Source: an uncultured Novosphingobium sp. (GTDB taxonomy: Bacteria > Pseudomonadota > Alphaproteobacteria > Sphingomonadales > Sphingomonadaceae). Taken from it: DNA of 64,000 nt. Made by a program: the position numbers and the translations under genes. Shown here one piece after another: positions 24,907 to 33,247 of the stretch. Each line of letters starts with the position of its first letter. Position 1 is the first letter of the stretch. The DNA lies in NCBI GenBank assembly GCA_946886075.1, contig CAMPHR010000016.1:1-64000 (forward strand), given 5' to 3'. The notes under the pieces were generated by a model that was given only the letters and a program-made list of their open reading frames with translations, was not told where the DNA came from and searched no databases.

Positions 24907-27051
24907 TCAAGGGCTGGAGTGCAGCCATTCGCGATCGATCGTGACGAGCGCATCGGCAATCACAGCGCGACCGTTGAAGATGCGTATGGGATTGGCATCG
25001 ACCTCCTCAATTTCCAGCAATTCAAGCGCCATGCTGGCAAGACCTGTCATTATGGTGGCAATGATTTCCACTTCCGCAGTGTCAAGCCCCCGGTCGCCCC
25101 GCACCATTCGCCCTCCACACAGCCCCTCAACGGCGTTATGCGCCGCGGCTAGATTGAACGGGGGGCGCAGCATGATGATCTCTGCAAGGATCTCGACCAT
25201 TACGCCGCCAAGCCCTACCACGACGATCGGCCCGAACACCTGATCTCGCTTGATCCCAGCGGTCAGTTCAATACGGGCGGGCACCATCTCCTGGACAAGG
25301 ATTCCCTCGATCCGTGCGACCGGCGCCGCCCGGGCAACGTTCGCAAGCATCGCCCTTGCCTGTTGCTCAGCCTGCTCGGGCGCTATGTCCACGCATACAC
25401 CACCCGCATCAGATTTATGGGGGAGCGCAGGGCTCATTGCCTTCAGCACGACCTTACCGCCGAGCGTCGATGCAGCCCGTGCGGCCTCGGCAGGGGTGCT
25501 TACCAAACGCTCCTGCGTTATCGGTAGCCCATTCTCGGCGAAAAGGCGCTTGCCCTCGTGCTCCATCAACACGCCCCGCCCGCTCGCCAGTGCCAATATC
25601 GCTCGCGCACGTTTGACTCGGGCCTTATCAACCGGTTCAGCCAAGCACAGCATCGGGCGGTCCAGCGACTGGCGAGCCAACGCACCAAGTGTGCGCACTG
25701 CACGGGCGGGATCGACATAGAGCGGCGTCCCAGCGTCAGATACGGCGGGAACGATGCCGGTCGAAAGGATCGAGACAGGCTTGGGAGAACGATGGTCCAG
25801 CGAAACGAGCGCATCGAGATGCGGCTTGGCCTGTTCCCACACCACCGCGGTTACCATGTCGACCGTCGGGCTCTTTTCCAGCCGATTCAGCAGCCTTTCG
25901 ATTGTGTCGGAAACGGACATGGCCTGTGCCGTCGTATCGACGGGGTTCGTGACACTGCCATAAAAGGGCTGAACCATTTCGGACAACAGCGCCACCTGTT
26001 CCTCTTCCGGCAGGACAGGGATGCTCAAACCAGCTCTGGCAGCTTCGTCGGCCAAAAGCACGCCTGCTCCGCCCGATGATGTGAGGATCGCCAGCCGACG
26101 GCCCGTCGTCCGCTTGCCCGTCTGGAACATGAGGCCCAGATCCAGCATGTCCTGCATCGTGGTCGCGACATGGACACCGAACTGGGCACACACAGCGTCC
26201 AGCACTTCCGCCGATCCGGCAATCGCGCCTGTGTGACTTACCGCAGCACGCGCGGCATCTTCGCTGCGCCCCGCCTTTAGCAAAATGATGGGCTTGTCGA
26301 GTTCCAGGGCGCGCTGCGCCGTCTCTATGAAGACGTCAGGGTGGCGCAAGGTTTCGATCGCGGCCAGCAGCACCTTGACCTCCGGCTGCTCGACAAGATG
26401 GCGCAGCATTGCCGCGACGCTCAGATCAGCTTCGTTACCGGTGCTGACGAACCAGCCAAGGCCTAAGCCCGCCTTCGTCGCCATCGTCGCAATATAGGAG
26501 CCAAAACCGCCGCTTTGGGACACCAAAGCCACCCCTCCAGCAGGAGGCAGCGGCGAGTGAGGATCGATGGAAAAGTTTGCGACGACCCCTTCGTGCACAT
26601 TCATGAAGCCGATGCAATTGGGGCCGATCAATGGCAGGCCGCCGCGCCGTGAAATCTCAACGATCCTGTCCTGCAATGCGACGCCCTCGCCGCCAATTTC
26701 GGCAAAGCCGGCCGTAACCACTACCGCGCCGCTGACCCCAATTGCGATCGCTTCTTCCACCACTTCGGGCACCATGCGCCCCGGTACGGCGATGACAGCG
26801 AGGTCCACAGGATCCTCTATCTCGCTGAGCGAAGCATAGGCGCGCACGCCCATGATTTCGGCTTCGGAAGGATGGACAGGGTAGAGACGGCCATGAAATG
26901 CGCGCTTTAGGTTAGCGAACAATGTTCCGCCGATGCGCGCCGCTTGATTGGACGCGCCGACCAGCGCGATCGACCGCGGCGACAGCATTCGGCTGATCCG
27001 ACCGCGTCGGTCCTGCGGATGGACTGGTTCCACCGTTTCTGCCTGGAACAT
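24907..27051 (-). CDS. NDP-forming acyl-CoA synthetase (acetate-CoA ligase-like)
   Basis: A 714-residue single-chain enzyme with AAGGA five bases before the ATG. Domain order: CoA-binding Rossmann domain (SIALVGASNQAARIGGTLF, about 28-46), succinyl-CoA-ligase-like domain with SQSGGFGSYIA and the phospho-histidine region VSHTGAIAGSAEVLDA, then a C-terminal ATP-grasp domain (GKVVLKAMSPALPHKSDAGGV; EVDANPIRIF). Such enzymes convert a carboxylic acid, ATP and CoA to acyl-CoA, ADP and phosphate in the cytoplasm. In sphingomonads they often activate aromatic or alicyclic acids (for example in lignin and feruloyl pathways). Gene placement beside an oxygenase set suggests it activates the acid produced by the cassette. 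Confidence 0.93.
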   Translation of the reverse strand: MFQAETVEPVHPQDRRGRISRMLSPRSIALVGASNQAARIGGTLFANLKRAFHGRLYPVHPSEAEIMGVRAYASLSEIEDPVDLAVIAVPGRMVPEVVEEAIAIGVSGAVVVTAGFAEIGGEGVALQDRIVEISRRGGLPLIGPNCIGFMNVHEGVVANFSIDPHSPLPPAGGVALVSQSGGFGSYIATMATKAGLGLGWFVSTGNEADLSVAAMLRHLVEQPEVKVLLAAIETLRHPDVFIETAQRALELDKPIILLKAGRSEDAARAAVSHTGAIAGSAEVLDAVCAQFGVHVATTMQDMLDLGLMFQTGKRTTGRRLAILTSSGGAGVLLADEAARAGLSIPVLPEEEQVALLSEMVQPFYGSVTNPVDTTAQAMSVSDTIERLLNRLEKSPTVDMVTAVVWEQAKPHLDALVSLDHRSPKPVSILSTGIVPAVSDAGTPLYVDPARAVRTLGALARQSLDRPMLCLAEPVDKARVKRARAILALASGRGVLMEHEGKRLFAENGLPITQERLVSTPAEAARAASTLGGKVVLKAMSPALPHKSDAGGVCVDIAPEQAEQQARAMLANVARAAPVARIEGILVQEMVPARIELTAGIKRDQVFGPIVVVGLGGVMVEILAEIIMLRPPFNLAAAHNAVEGLCGGRMVRGDRGLDTAEVEIIATIMTGLASMALELLEIEEVDANPIRIFNGRAVIADALVTIDREWLHSSP

Positions 27052-27132
27052 GGATTTCCTTTAATTTGCCGCGATATGTGGGAAAGCTACGGCATCCGCT
27101 CGCCTGCTGCATGGTCCTGCGGGACTAGACGA

Positions 27133-28134
27133 TCAGCGCGGCTCCCCAACCACCGAGGGCAGCGATTCCAGTCGTTCGCCGCTGGCGTTCTCTGCATAGG
27201 CAAGCGCCCCGCCCCCCGTAAGCACGGCAAAGACCAACGCGGCGTGAGAACTGACCCCCAGCTTTGCATAAATGGCACGCAGGTGCGCGCGCATCGTGTT
27301 GTGCCGGATAGCAAGCATCTCCTCGACTTCCTCAGGCGGGCGGCCGTTGGACAGCTCCAAGGTGATCGCCGCTTCCGCCGTAGTCAGGCCATAGAGGCTC
27401 GCCAGCGCGGCACGAGAATGCAACGCGCCAGCCAAAGGGTCGCGAAGCAATATGCGCAGGCCTGGCCGCATCACCCCCTGAAGTGGCGGACGCCTCAGAA
27501 AAAGAATATAGAGGTCTGGCTCGCCGGAAGGACGCTGAAGCTGCATGCCACCTTGCGCGACCTTGCCCGTCAGCACCGCATCCATTAGCCGCCGCATCGC
27601 CTTCTGATCGGCAGGCACTGAAGCACAGATCTTGCCGCCCATTACCGACAGGCCGTCGCGCTGATCGAGTATCCGGCGCGCGGCACGGTTCGCATCGATC
27701 GGCTGCCCGTTTTCCTGCACGATCATCGCACCGACCGACAGGCGATCCAGCCCGTCGGCAAACACCTCAGATCTGCGCCGTGTATCGATCAGCTCGGCGC
27801 GATAAGCGAGTGCCGTGGCGATATGCCTGCTAACCGCCCGAAGCCTCCGAATGCAGTCGCCATCCACGCATGCGGCATCTGGCCACGACACATGCAAATG
27901 CCCCCGACGCACGTCGTCGTGCATACTGCGAAGTGGCAGCAGTGCCTCCTCCGCCAAGCTGATATCGCTGCCTTCCATGGCCAACCTTATGCAATCGGCT
28001 CCGACCCATCCTGTTAAGCTTTCAGGCAAATAGTCCGCCAGCCTCACCCGCACCAGATCGTCATAAATGATGTCGAGCAGATGGAGCGGGAGATCGACGT
28101 CATCCTGCGCCGATTGGCTCAGTGAAGCCGACAT
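27133..28134 (-). CDS. LuxR-type transcriptional regulator (second of a tandem pair)
   Basis: A 333-residue protein. A C-terminal LuxR/GerE helix-turn-helix is visible: YGLTTAEAAITLELSNGRPPEEVEEML, then RHNTMRAHLRAIYAKLGVSSHAALV at about residues 245-305. The middle (SVGAMIVQENGQPIDANRAARRIL) resembles a PAS-like sensor segment. The start codon overlaps the stop of the upstream regulator as TGATG, so the two are translationally coupled. The HTH region resembles that of its upstream neighbour, implying old duplication. It likely controls the adjacent catabolic genes; the ligand is unknown. Confidence 0.85.
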   Translation of the reverse strand: MSASLSQSAQDDVDLPLHLLDIIYDDLVRVRLADYLPESLTGWVGADCIRLAMEGSDISLAEEALLPLRSMHDDVRRGHLHVSWPDAACVDGDCIRRLRAVSRHIATALAYRAELIDTRRRSEVFADGLDRLSVGAMIVQENGQPIDANRAARRILDQRDGLSVMGGKICASVPADQKAMRRLMDAVLTGKVAQGGMQLQRPSGEPDLYILFLRRPPLQGVMRPGLRILLRDPLAGALHSRAALASLYGLTTAEAAITLELSNGRPPEEVEEMLAIRHNTMRAHLRAIYAKLGVSSHAALVFAVLTGGGALAYAENASGERLESLPSVVGEPR

Positions 28135-29315
28135 CAGGACAGGCTCACCGTCAGCTCGCTTGTTCCACTGGTCAGTTCGCCAAGCACGGCGGGACTCGTC
28201 AGCACCATCTGCACCAAGTCAGATCTGCTCGACCAGCGGCATTTGGCATAAATCGATCGGAAGTGCGCTCGCACGGTGTTGTATTGGATGCCCAGCAGCG
28301 CCGCGATTTCATGGGTGCCACGCCCGCTAACGGCAGCTTGCGCCACCATCGCTTCCGCTTCCGTCAGTCCGAAGAACTGCTGAAGCAGCTTTGGCTCAAC
28401 CTTGGCCTGAGCGCCCGTCATGCAGCCACGAATATAAACGACCACGCCGCCCTTCCGGTCCATCCCGCTGGGGCAGGGCTGCGCGTCGACGACCAGCTCA
28501 TAATTGCCAGCGCCGGATTTGCGCGGAACGGTAATGGCGACCCCGCCCCTGCTCCAATCCTCCCGAGCCGCCGCGCGTAGCAGTGCTTGCAGACGCTGAT
28601 TGACCGACGCCATTGCTGCTCCGAAGCGTGGGCGCACCACAAGCCCATCGCCCGCCATCATGATATTTTCGGCAAGCCCGTTCAGGCAGGTCGCCTGCCC
28701 CCTGCGATCAATCAGTAAAGCGCCGACGCCCAGGCTTTCCATTCCCGCAGCGCAGGTTTCGGCTATGGCGTGCGCTACGACGATCCGGATGCGAGCGCGC
28801 AGCGCGCTGCGGAAATGAGGCAACATCGCCCTTAGCCGCGCCCGGTCAGTTTCGCTAAATGGGTCCTGCCCGGGCGACCGCCCCGCAAACATCACATATT
28901 GCCATCCGTGATCTGCGACGCAGCGCGCCATCAGCGCGTGGCGAACGCCGATATGTTCGAAATATTTGCGCAGCCTGCCGCCCGCTCCTTCGGTCGACAA
29001 ACGCTCGAAGATATCGAAGAGATGAATGTCCGATGACGAACGGTGATCCACGCCGCGGACGTCCCACCGCGCATCGCGGCTAAGTTCGCATACTTTGTTG
29101 TGAACCCATGGCCGTACGTCGAACCCGGCCTGCACCAGATATTCGAAGTTGAACTGGCTTCCCTGCGGCATGGCCTGAATGCCTGCGAAAGAGGCGCCCA
29201 CCATATCCCGGAGCATTTCAGATGAGAGATTGCCGGGCCGCAGGCGACAGAAATCCCGGTGGACCTGATCCACCGCCCTTCCGATCGACGCACCGTCAAC
29301 ACCGGCCAATGCCAT
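28134..29315 (-). CDS. LuxR-type transcriptional regulator (first of a tandem pair)
   Basis: A 393-residue protein with AAGGATGGA directly before the ATG. The C-terminal LuxR/GerE HTH is FFGLTEAEAMVAQAAVSGRGTHEIAALLG, then QYNTVRAHFRSIYAKCRWSSRSDLV. A PAS-like segment, MESLGVGALLIDRRGQATCLNGLAENIM, lies in the middle, in the same place as in the next gene. The N-terminal 170 residues are predicted soluble and show no known domain by eye. It is divergent from the Baeyer-Villiger monooxygenase, with about 190 bases between the starts, which is the natural target promoter region. Confidence 0.85.
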   Translation of the reverse strand: MALAGVDGASIGRAVDQVHRDFCRLRPGNLSSEMLRDMVGASFAGIQAMPQGSQFNFEYLVQAGFDVRPWVHNKVCELSRDARWDVRGVDHRSSSDIHLFDIFERLSTEGAGGRLRKYFEHIGVRHALMARCVADHGWQYVMFAGRSPGQDPFSETDRARLRAMLPHFRSALRARIRIVVAHAIAETCAAGMESLGVGALLIDRRGQATCLNGLAENIMMAGDGLVVRPRFGAAMASVNQRLQALLRAAAREDWSRGGVAITVPRKSGAGNYELVVDAQPCPSGMDRKGGVVVYIRGCMTGAQAKVEPKLLQQFFGLTEAEAMVAQAAVSGRGTHEIAALLGIQYNTVRAHFRSIYAKCRWSSRSDLVQMVLTSPAVLGELTSGTSELTVSLS

Positions 29316-29508
29316 TCCATCCTTCCCGTCTTTACGCGTTTTTTCGCTTTATCAGCATGAGCGTATCGCACGAGCAGGCGGCCCGCAAGGCCGCGTCCAA
29401 GTCTTGTGGGTCTCGCCATCTAATACCCAATGCTAGTCCCGGCGGACGATGAGCCGCCACGTCGCAACGGACAAAGCCGCGCCAATGACGAACATTGGAG
29501 TGCAGCAT

Positions 29509-31548
29509 ATGGCGCAGACCCGACTATTCACCAGCGATGAGGATGGTCCGGCCTATCTATGGCCGACATTTGGGGAAGGCGAGATATGCGCAAAGGGCCA
29601 CTGCCCCGACCGACCTCTACCGCTAGCTGACGGCGCGCCGCTTGTCGCGGCGCTGGAGGAAGCGAACATCAACACGCTGCTGATGGTCTATGTCCATCTG
29701 ACGCGCGACCGGGAACTGCTGGAGCGGTTCGCGCCGCATATCCGCCCCGTCTTCGCCCGCGACCCGACGGACATCCCTGCCGAACTGGCGCAGGAATTGC
29801 GCAGCAAGTTGCGCGTGGCGCTGACCACGCCCGGCGCACAGGCAACGGATGACCTGCCCCGCGACCTGATGAAACGAATGATGGAAATTGGCGTGGGCGA
29901 ACCGGTGGAGGACGAATTTCTACCGCTGCTGTTCGACCAGATCGGCTTTCACCTCCCTCCCGAACGACGCTCATTGCCAGGCCGCAAGGCACCGCCCGCC
30001 GGTTTCAAAGTCCTGGTAATCGGCGCAGGCATGGTCGGCCTGCTTGCCAGCCACAAGCTGACCCAAGCCGGATACGATCATGTCGTGATCGAGAAGAACC
30101 CGGAGGTAGGCGGCACCTGGTATGAAAACCGCTATCCTGGAGTAGGCGTCGATACGCCCAGCCACTTTTATTCCTTTTCATTCGAAATCAGTTCCGACTG
30201 GGAATATTACCATCCGCGCGGCGGGGACATGCAGGCCTATCTAGTCCGCGTCGCCGACAAACATGACCTGCGCCGCAACATCCGCTTCGATACCCGCGTG
30301 ACCAGCCTGCGCTATCATGAACCGGAGGCCATGTGGGACGTGACCGTCATCGGGAACGATGGATCAAGCGATACCTTGCGAGTCAATGCCGTCATCAATG
30401 CCCACGGACCCGTGAACCGCTGGTCCTGGCCTAATATCCCCGGTCTCGCTGGTTTCGGCGGCCCTAAAATGCATACCGCCGCCTGGGACCCAAGTGTCAC
30501 CCTTGCTGGCAAGAAGGTCGCGGTCATCGGCACGGGCGCAAGCGCGGCGCAACTTGTGCCCGCCATCGCGCCCGATGTCGGCCGGTTGACGGTCTTCATG
30601 CGCTCGCGCCATTGGGTGATCAACAATCCGGAAATCCTGAGCAAGGTCGAACCCGGCATGAAGTGGGCACTGGCGCACATTCCCCATTTTAAGGAGTGGT
30701 TTCGCTTCCGGGTCTATTGGAACGGGTCAGATGGTCTTTTCGTCAACGTGCTCAAGGACCCGGAATGGCAGGACGCCCATTCGGTGTCCCGCCATAACGC
30801 TGCCCTGCGACGTTTTAGCCTGCGGCACATGGAAGCCAAATTTGCCGACCGGCCTGACCTCCTCCAGAAGCTGACGCCTGATTATCCGATCTTCGGCAAG
30901 CGCGTCATCATGGATGGAGGATGGTTCAATGCCCTCAAGCGCGACAATGTGACGCTGGAGGACGGCGGGATTGACCGCATCATGCCACATGCAGTCCGCA
31001 TGAAAGATGGGACTGAGCATCCTGTCGACGTGATCATCTGCGCCACCGGCTTCGACGTTGCGCGCATGATCGGCTCGCTCGAAGTAATCGGGCGCGACGG
31101 CCGCAGCTTGGGCAGGGAGTGGGGAGAGGATGATCCACGCGCCTATTTGGGGATCTGTGTCCCCGGCTATCCCAATTTCTTCATGACGGTCGGGCCGAAC
31201 TCGGCCCCTAACCACGCCGCCGGACATAATCTGATTGGGGAGGCGCAGGTGAACTATATTCTCGAATGCCTCGACGCGATGGCGCAGAATGACGCGGATT
31301 CCTTCGAAGTCGCCGAGGCTCCCTATATCGAATGGAATGACACGGTCGACGCGCGCATGCAGGACATGATCTGGACTGACCCGCGGGTGCACAGCTATTA
31401 TAAGAACAGCAAGGGCCGCGTCTTTCTGTCATGGCCTTGGCGCCTCGTCGACTATTGGAATCACATGCGCGGGCCGGTGATGTCGCATTTCATCCTCCGC
31501 CGGTGCATCGACAATGTTCAGCATCCCGCTCAGGACCTCAGCGCATGA
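29509..31548 (+). CDS. Baeyer-Villiger monooxygenase with N-terminal extension (HAPMO-like)
   Basis: 679 residues from the ATG at 29509, which has GGAG eight bases upstream; in-frame ATGs at 29449 and 29485 lack one. FAD-binding GAGMVG is at about residue 171, followed by GGTWYENRYPG. The type I BVMO fingerprint FxGxxxHTxxWD is present as FGGPKMHTAAWD at about residues 315-326, and NADPH-binding GTGASA at about 341. The enzyme inserts oxygen next to a ketone using NADPH and O2. About 165 residues precede the flavin domain, as in 4-hydroxyacetophenone monooxygenase, so an aryl or cyclic ketone is plausible. The stop overlaps the following SDR start (ATGA). Confidence 0.93.
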   Translation: MAQTRLFTSDEDGPAYLWPTFGEGEICAKGHCPDRPLPLADGAPLVAALEEANINTLLMVYVHLTRDRELLERFAPHIRPVFARDPTDIPAELAQELRSKLRVALTTPGAQATDDLPRDLMKRMMEIGVGEPVEDEFLPLLFDQIGFHLPPERRSLPGRKAPPAGFKVLVIGAGMVGLLASHKLTQAGYDHVVIEKNPEVGGTWYENRYPGVGVDTPSHFYSFSFEISSDWEYYHPRGGDMQAYLVRVADKHDLRRNIRFDTRVTSLRYHEPEAMWDVTVIGNDGSSDTLRVNAVINAHGPVNRWSWPNIPGLAGFGGPKMHTAAWDPSVTLAGKKVAVIGTGASAAQLVPAIAPDVGRLTVFMRSRHWVINNPEILSKVEPGMKWALAHIPHFKEWFRFRVYWNGSDGLFVNVLKDPEWQDAHSVSRHNAALRRFSLRHMEAKFADRPDLLQKLTPDYPIFGKRVIMDGGWFNALKRDNVTLEDGGIDRIMPHAVRMKDGTEHPVDVIICATGFDVARMIGSLEVIGRDGRSLGREWGEDDPRAYLGICVPGYPNFFMTVGPNSAPNHAAGHNLIGEAQVNYILECLDAMAQNDADSFEVAEAPYIEWNDTVDARMQDMIWTDPRVHSYYKNSKGRVFLSWPWRLVDYWNHMRGPVMSHFILRRCIDNVQHPAQDLSA

Positions 31549-32462
31549 ACGGCGGGCAAACGGATAATGGGGATCGCACAGGCGCGGTTGCCGCCGACGA
31601 TCGTCGCACAGCCGCCGCTGAATTCGGACATGGGATTGCGGTGATCACCGGATCGGGGAGCGGCATCGGCGCGGGTCTGGCACGAGAATTGGCGTCTCAC
31701 GGCATGACGGTTGTCGTCGCAGACATCTGCGCTGATCGCGCGGCACAGACCGTCACCTCGATCAGGGAAGCGGGCGGCAGTGCCCATAGTTTTAACGTCG
31801 ATGTCTCGCGCGCGGAGGGTCTGGAGCGTCTGGCAGAGGCAGCGCACTGCCTGGGTACGGTCCGGATGCTGATCAATAATGCAGGCATAGAGACAGTCGG
31901 CTATTCATGGGAAATTCCGGTGGAACGCTGGGCACAGACGCTCGACATTAATGTCCTTGGCGTCGTCAACGGGTGCCGCGCTTTTCTGCCGCGCATGATC
32001 GCCCAGGGCGAAGAATGCTGGGTCGCCAATGTCGCATCAATCGGCGGCTTTGGCCAGCTGCCACTTCAGGCTCCCTACATCATGAGCAAGCACGCTGTTC
32101 AGTCCTTCACGGAATGCCTCGCCCTGGAGGTCGAACTTGCCCGCGCCCCCATCCATGTCGCATCCATAATCCCAGGAATGGTGCGCACGGCAATATTCCA
32201 GGCGACCGATGCTGATCAGGGCGAAGTTGCCATCGCCCACCGCAAGGTGATGCGCGAAACCATGGCATCGCATGGAATGGACCTTGAAATGGCCTGCGCG
32301 CGTATCGTTGCCCAACTTGCAACCGGAACCTTCTGGGTGTCCACCCAACCGCGCATGACACGCACGTTCCTGGAAAGGCGCGCGGACTTCCTCCGCGATC
32401 AAGGCGCACCGCAGATCATGGATGATCTGGCGCCTCTCTATGCCAATCTCCAAGGACGCTGA
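31545..32462 (+). CDS. Short-chain dehydrogenase/reductase coupled to the BVMO
   Basis: 305 residues; the ATG overlaps the BVMO stop as ATGA. A classical SDR with cofactor motif TGSGSGIG (about residues 37-44), NNAG, catalytic serine in NVASIGGFG, and YxxxK in APYIMSKHA. It has an unusual 30-residue N-terminal tail (MNGGQTDNGDRTGAVAADDR). The tight coupling argues that it supplies or uses the BVMO substrate: most simply it oxidises a secondary alcohol to the ketone that the BVMO then converts to an ester or lactone. An Asp in VVVADICADRA at the end of the second strand suggests NAD+ preference. Confidence 0.9.
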   Translation: MNGGQTDNGDRTGAVAADDRRTAAAEFGHGIAVITGSGSGIGAGLARELASHGMTVVVADICADRAAQTVTSIREAGGSAHSFNVDVSRAEGLERLAEAAHCLGTVRMLINNAGIETVGYSWEIPVERWAQTLDINVLGVVNGCRAFLPRMIAQGEECWVANVASIGGFGQLPLQAPYIMSKHAVQSFTECLALEVELARAPIHVASIIPGMVRTAIFQATDADQGEVAIAHRKVMRETMASHGMDLEMACARIVAQLATGTFWVSTQPRMTRTFLERRADFLRDQGAPQIMDDLAPLYANLQGR

Positions 32463-32502
32463 TTATAGTGACGCGCCTGCCCAATTCGCCGGTGCGGGTG
32501 CG

Positions 32503-33171
32503 TCACAATTCCGTTTTTGTCAGCATGTTCTCGCTGTAGCCGGGGAACACAAAATCGAATTCGATCACGCAGTCCTCACCCAGCGGGCCGGAACACAGGA
32601 GGTCAGTGCGGACAAATGCCTGCACCCCATTCCGGCCGTAGGTGGTCCGCGAGACGCCCGCGTATAGCGGCGAAGCATCGAGCCGTGCGTCCATTATCGC
32701 GTCTCCGGGCTTCGCCCGATTGAGCACGATCTCAATATGGCGGCCGAAATCCGGATCGGCGGACGCCGCGTTGCGCACGCGCAGAAAGGCCTTCTCCAGC
32801 CGTTCAAGCGTCGGGATCAGAAAGCCGACATGAAATCCGGTCTCGGGATCAATCTGCTCGCTCTTGCGCACCTTGGCCACGGCGGGATGTTCGTCCGGTC
32901 CGCCGACCGCCAGCCTTTCGCGGATGACATCGTACAGCCAGCGATGCGCACGCCGCAGCGGCGAGAGATAGATGATGCCGTCGCCATTGTTCGTCGCGGC
33001 GCCATCGACCAACAAATGGTAAAAGACTGTGCCATCGGGCAGCGCGATCTCTTCGCGGCGAGTAAAGCCCAGAAGGTCAAACAGGCGCGCGGCCATCGGC
33101 CCGTGTTCGGGCTCCCGATAATGCATGGCGACATGCCCGAGCGTCGCGTTGGGTAAGGCTTCAGCGATCAA
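32503..33171 (-). CDS. VOC-superfamily-like protein of unknown function
   Basis: A 222-residue protein with a TTG start at 33171, GGAG seven bases upstream. The N-terminus, LGHVAMHYREPEHG followed by ARLFDLLGFTRREEIALPDGTVFYHLLVD, has the paired beta-alpha-beta look of the vicinal oxygen chelate fold (glyoxalase, extradiol dioxygenase). A second part, GFHVGFLIPTLERLEKAFLRV and GRHIEIVLN, could be the second module. A metal-binding His/His/Glu set is possible (GHVAMHY, FHVGF, IEIVL) but not certain. It sits between the SDR (convergent) and the TonB receptor. Ring-cleavage, isomerase or accessory roles are all open. Confidence 0.6.
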   Translation of the reverse strand: MIAEALPNATLGHVAMHYREPEHGPMAARLFDLLGFTRREEIALPDGTVFYHLLVDGAATNNGDGIIYLSPLRRAHRWLYDVIRERLAVGGPDEHPAVAKVRKSEQIDPETGFHVGFLIPTLERLEKAFLRVRNAASADPDFGRHIEIVLNRAKPGDAIMDARLDASPLYAGVSRTTYGRNGVQAFVRTDLLCSGPLGEDCVIEFDFVFPGYSENMLTKTEL

Positions 33172-33247
33172 GGATCATCTCCGATGGCCGGGCCACGCCC
33201 GCCTTTGGAGGCCGGGCGCTGACACATGGCGCCCGGTCCTTCCCTTA

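Noticed and set aside
33212..33236. Hairpin between the VOC-like gene and the TonB receptor as a terminator
   Set aside because: An 8-bp stem exists but no T-run follows on either strand.
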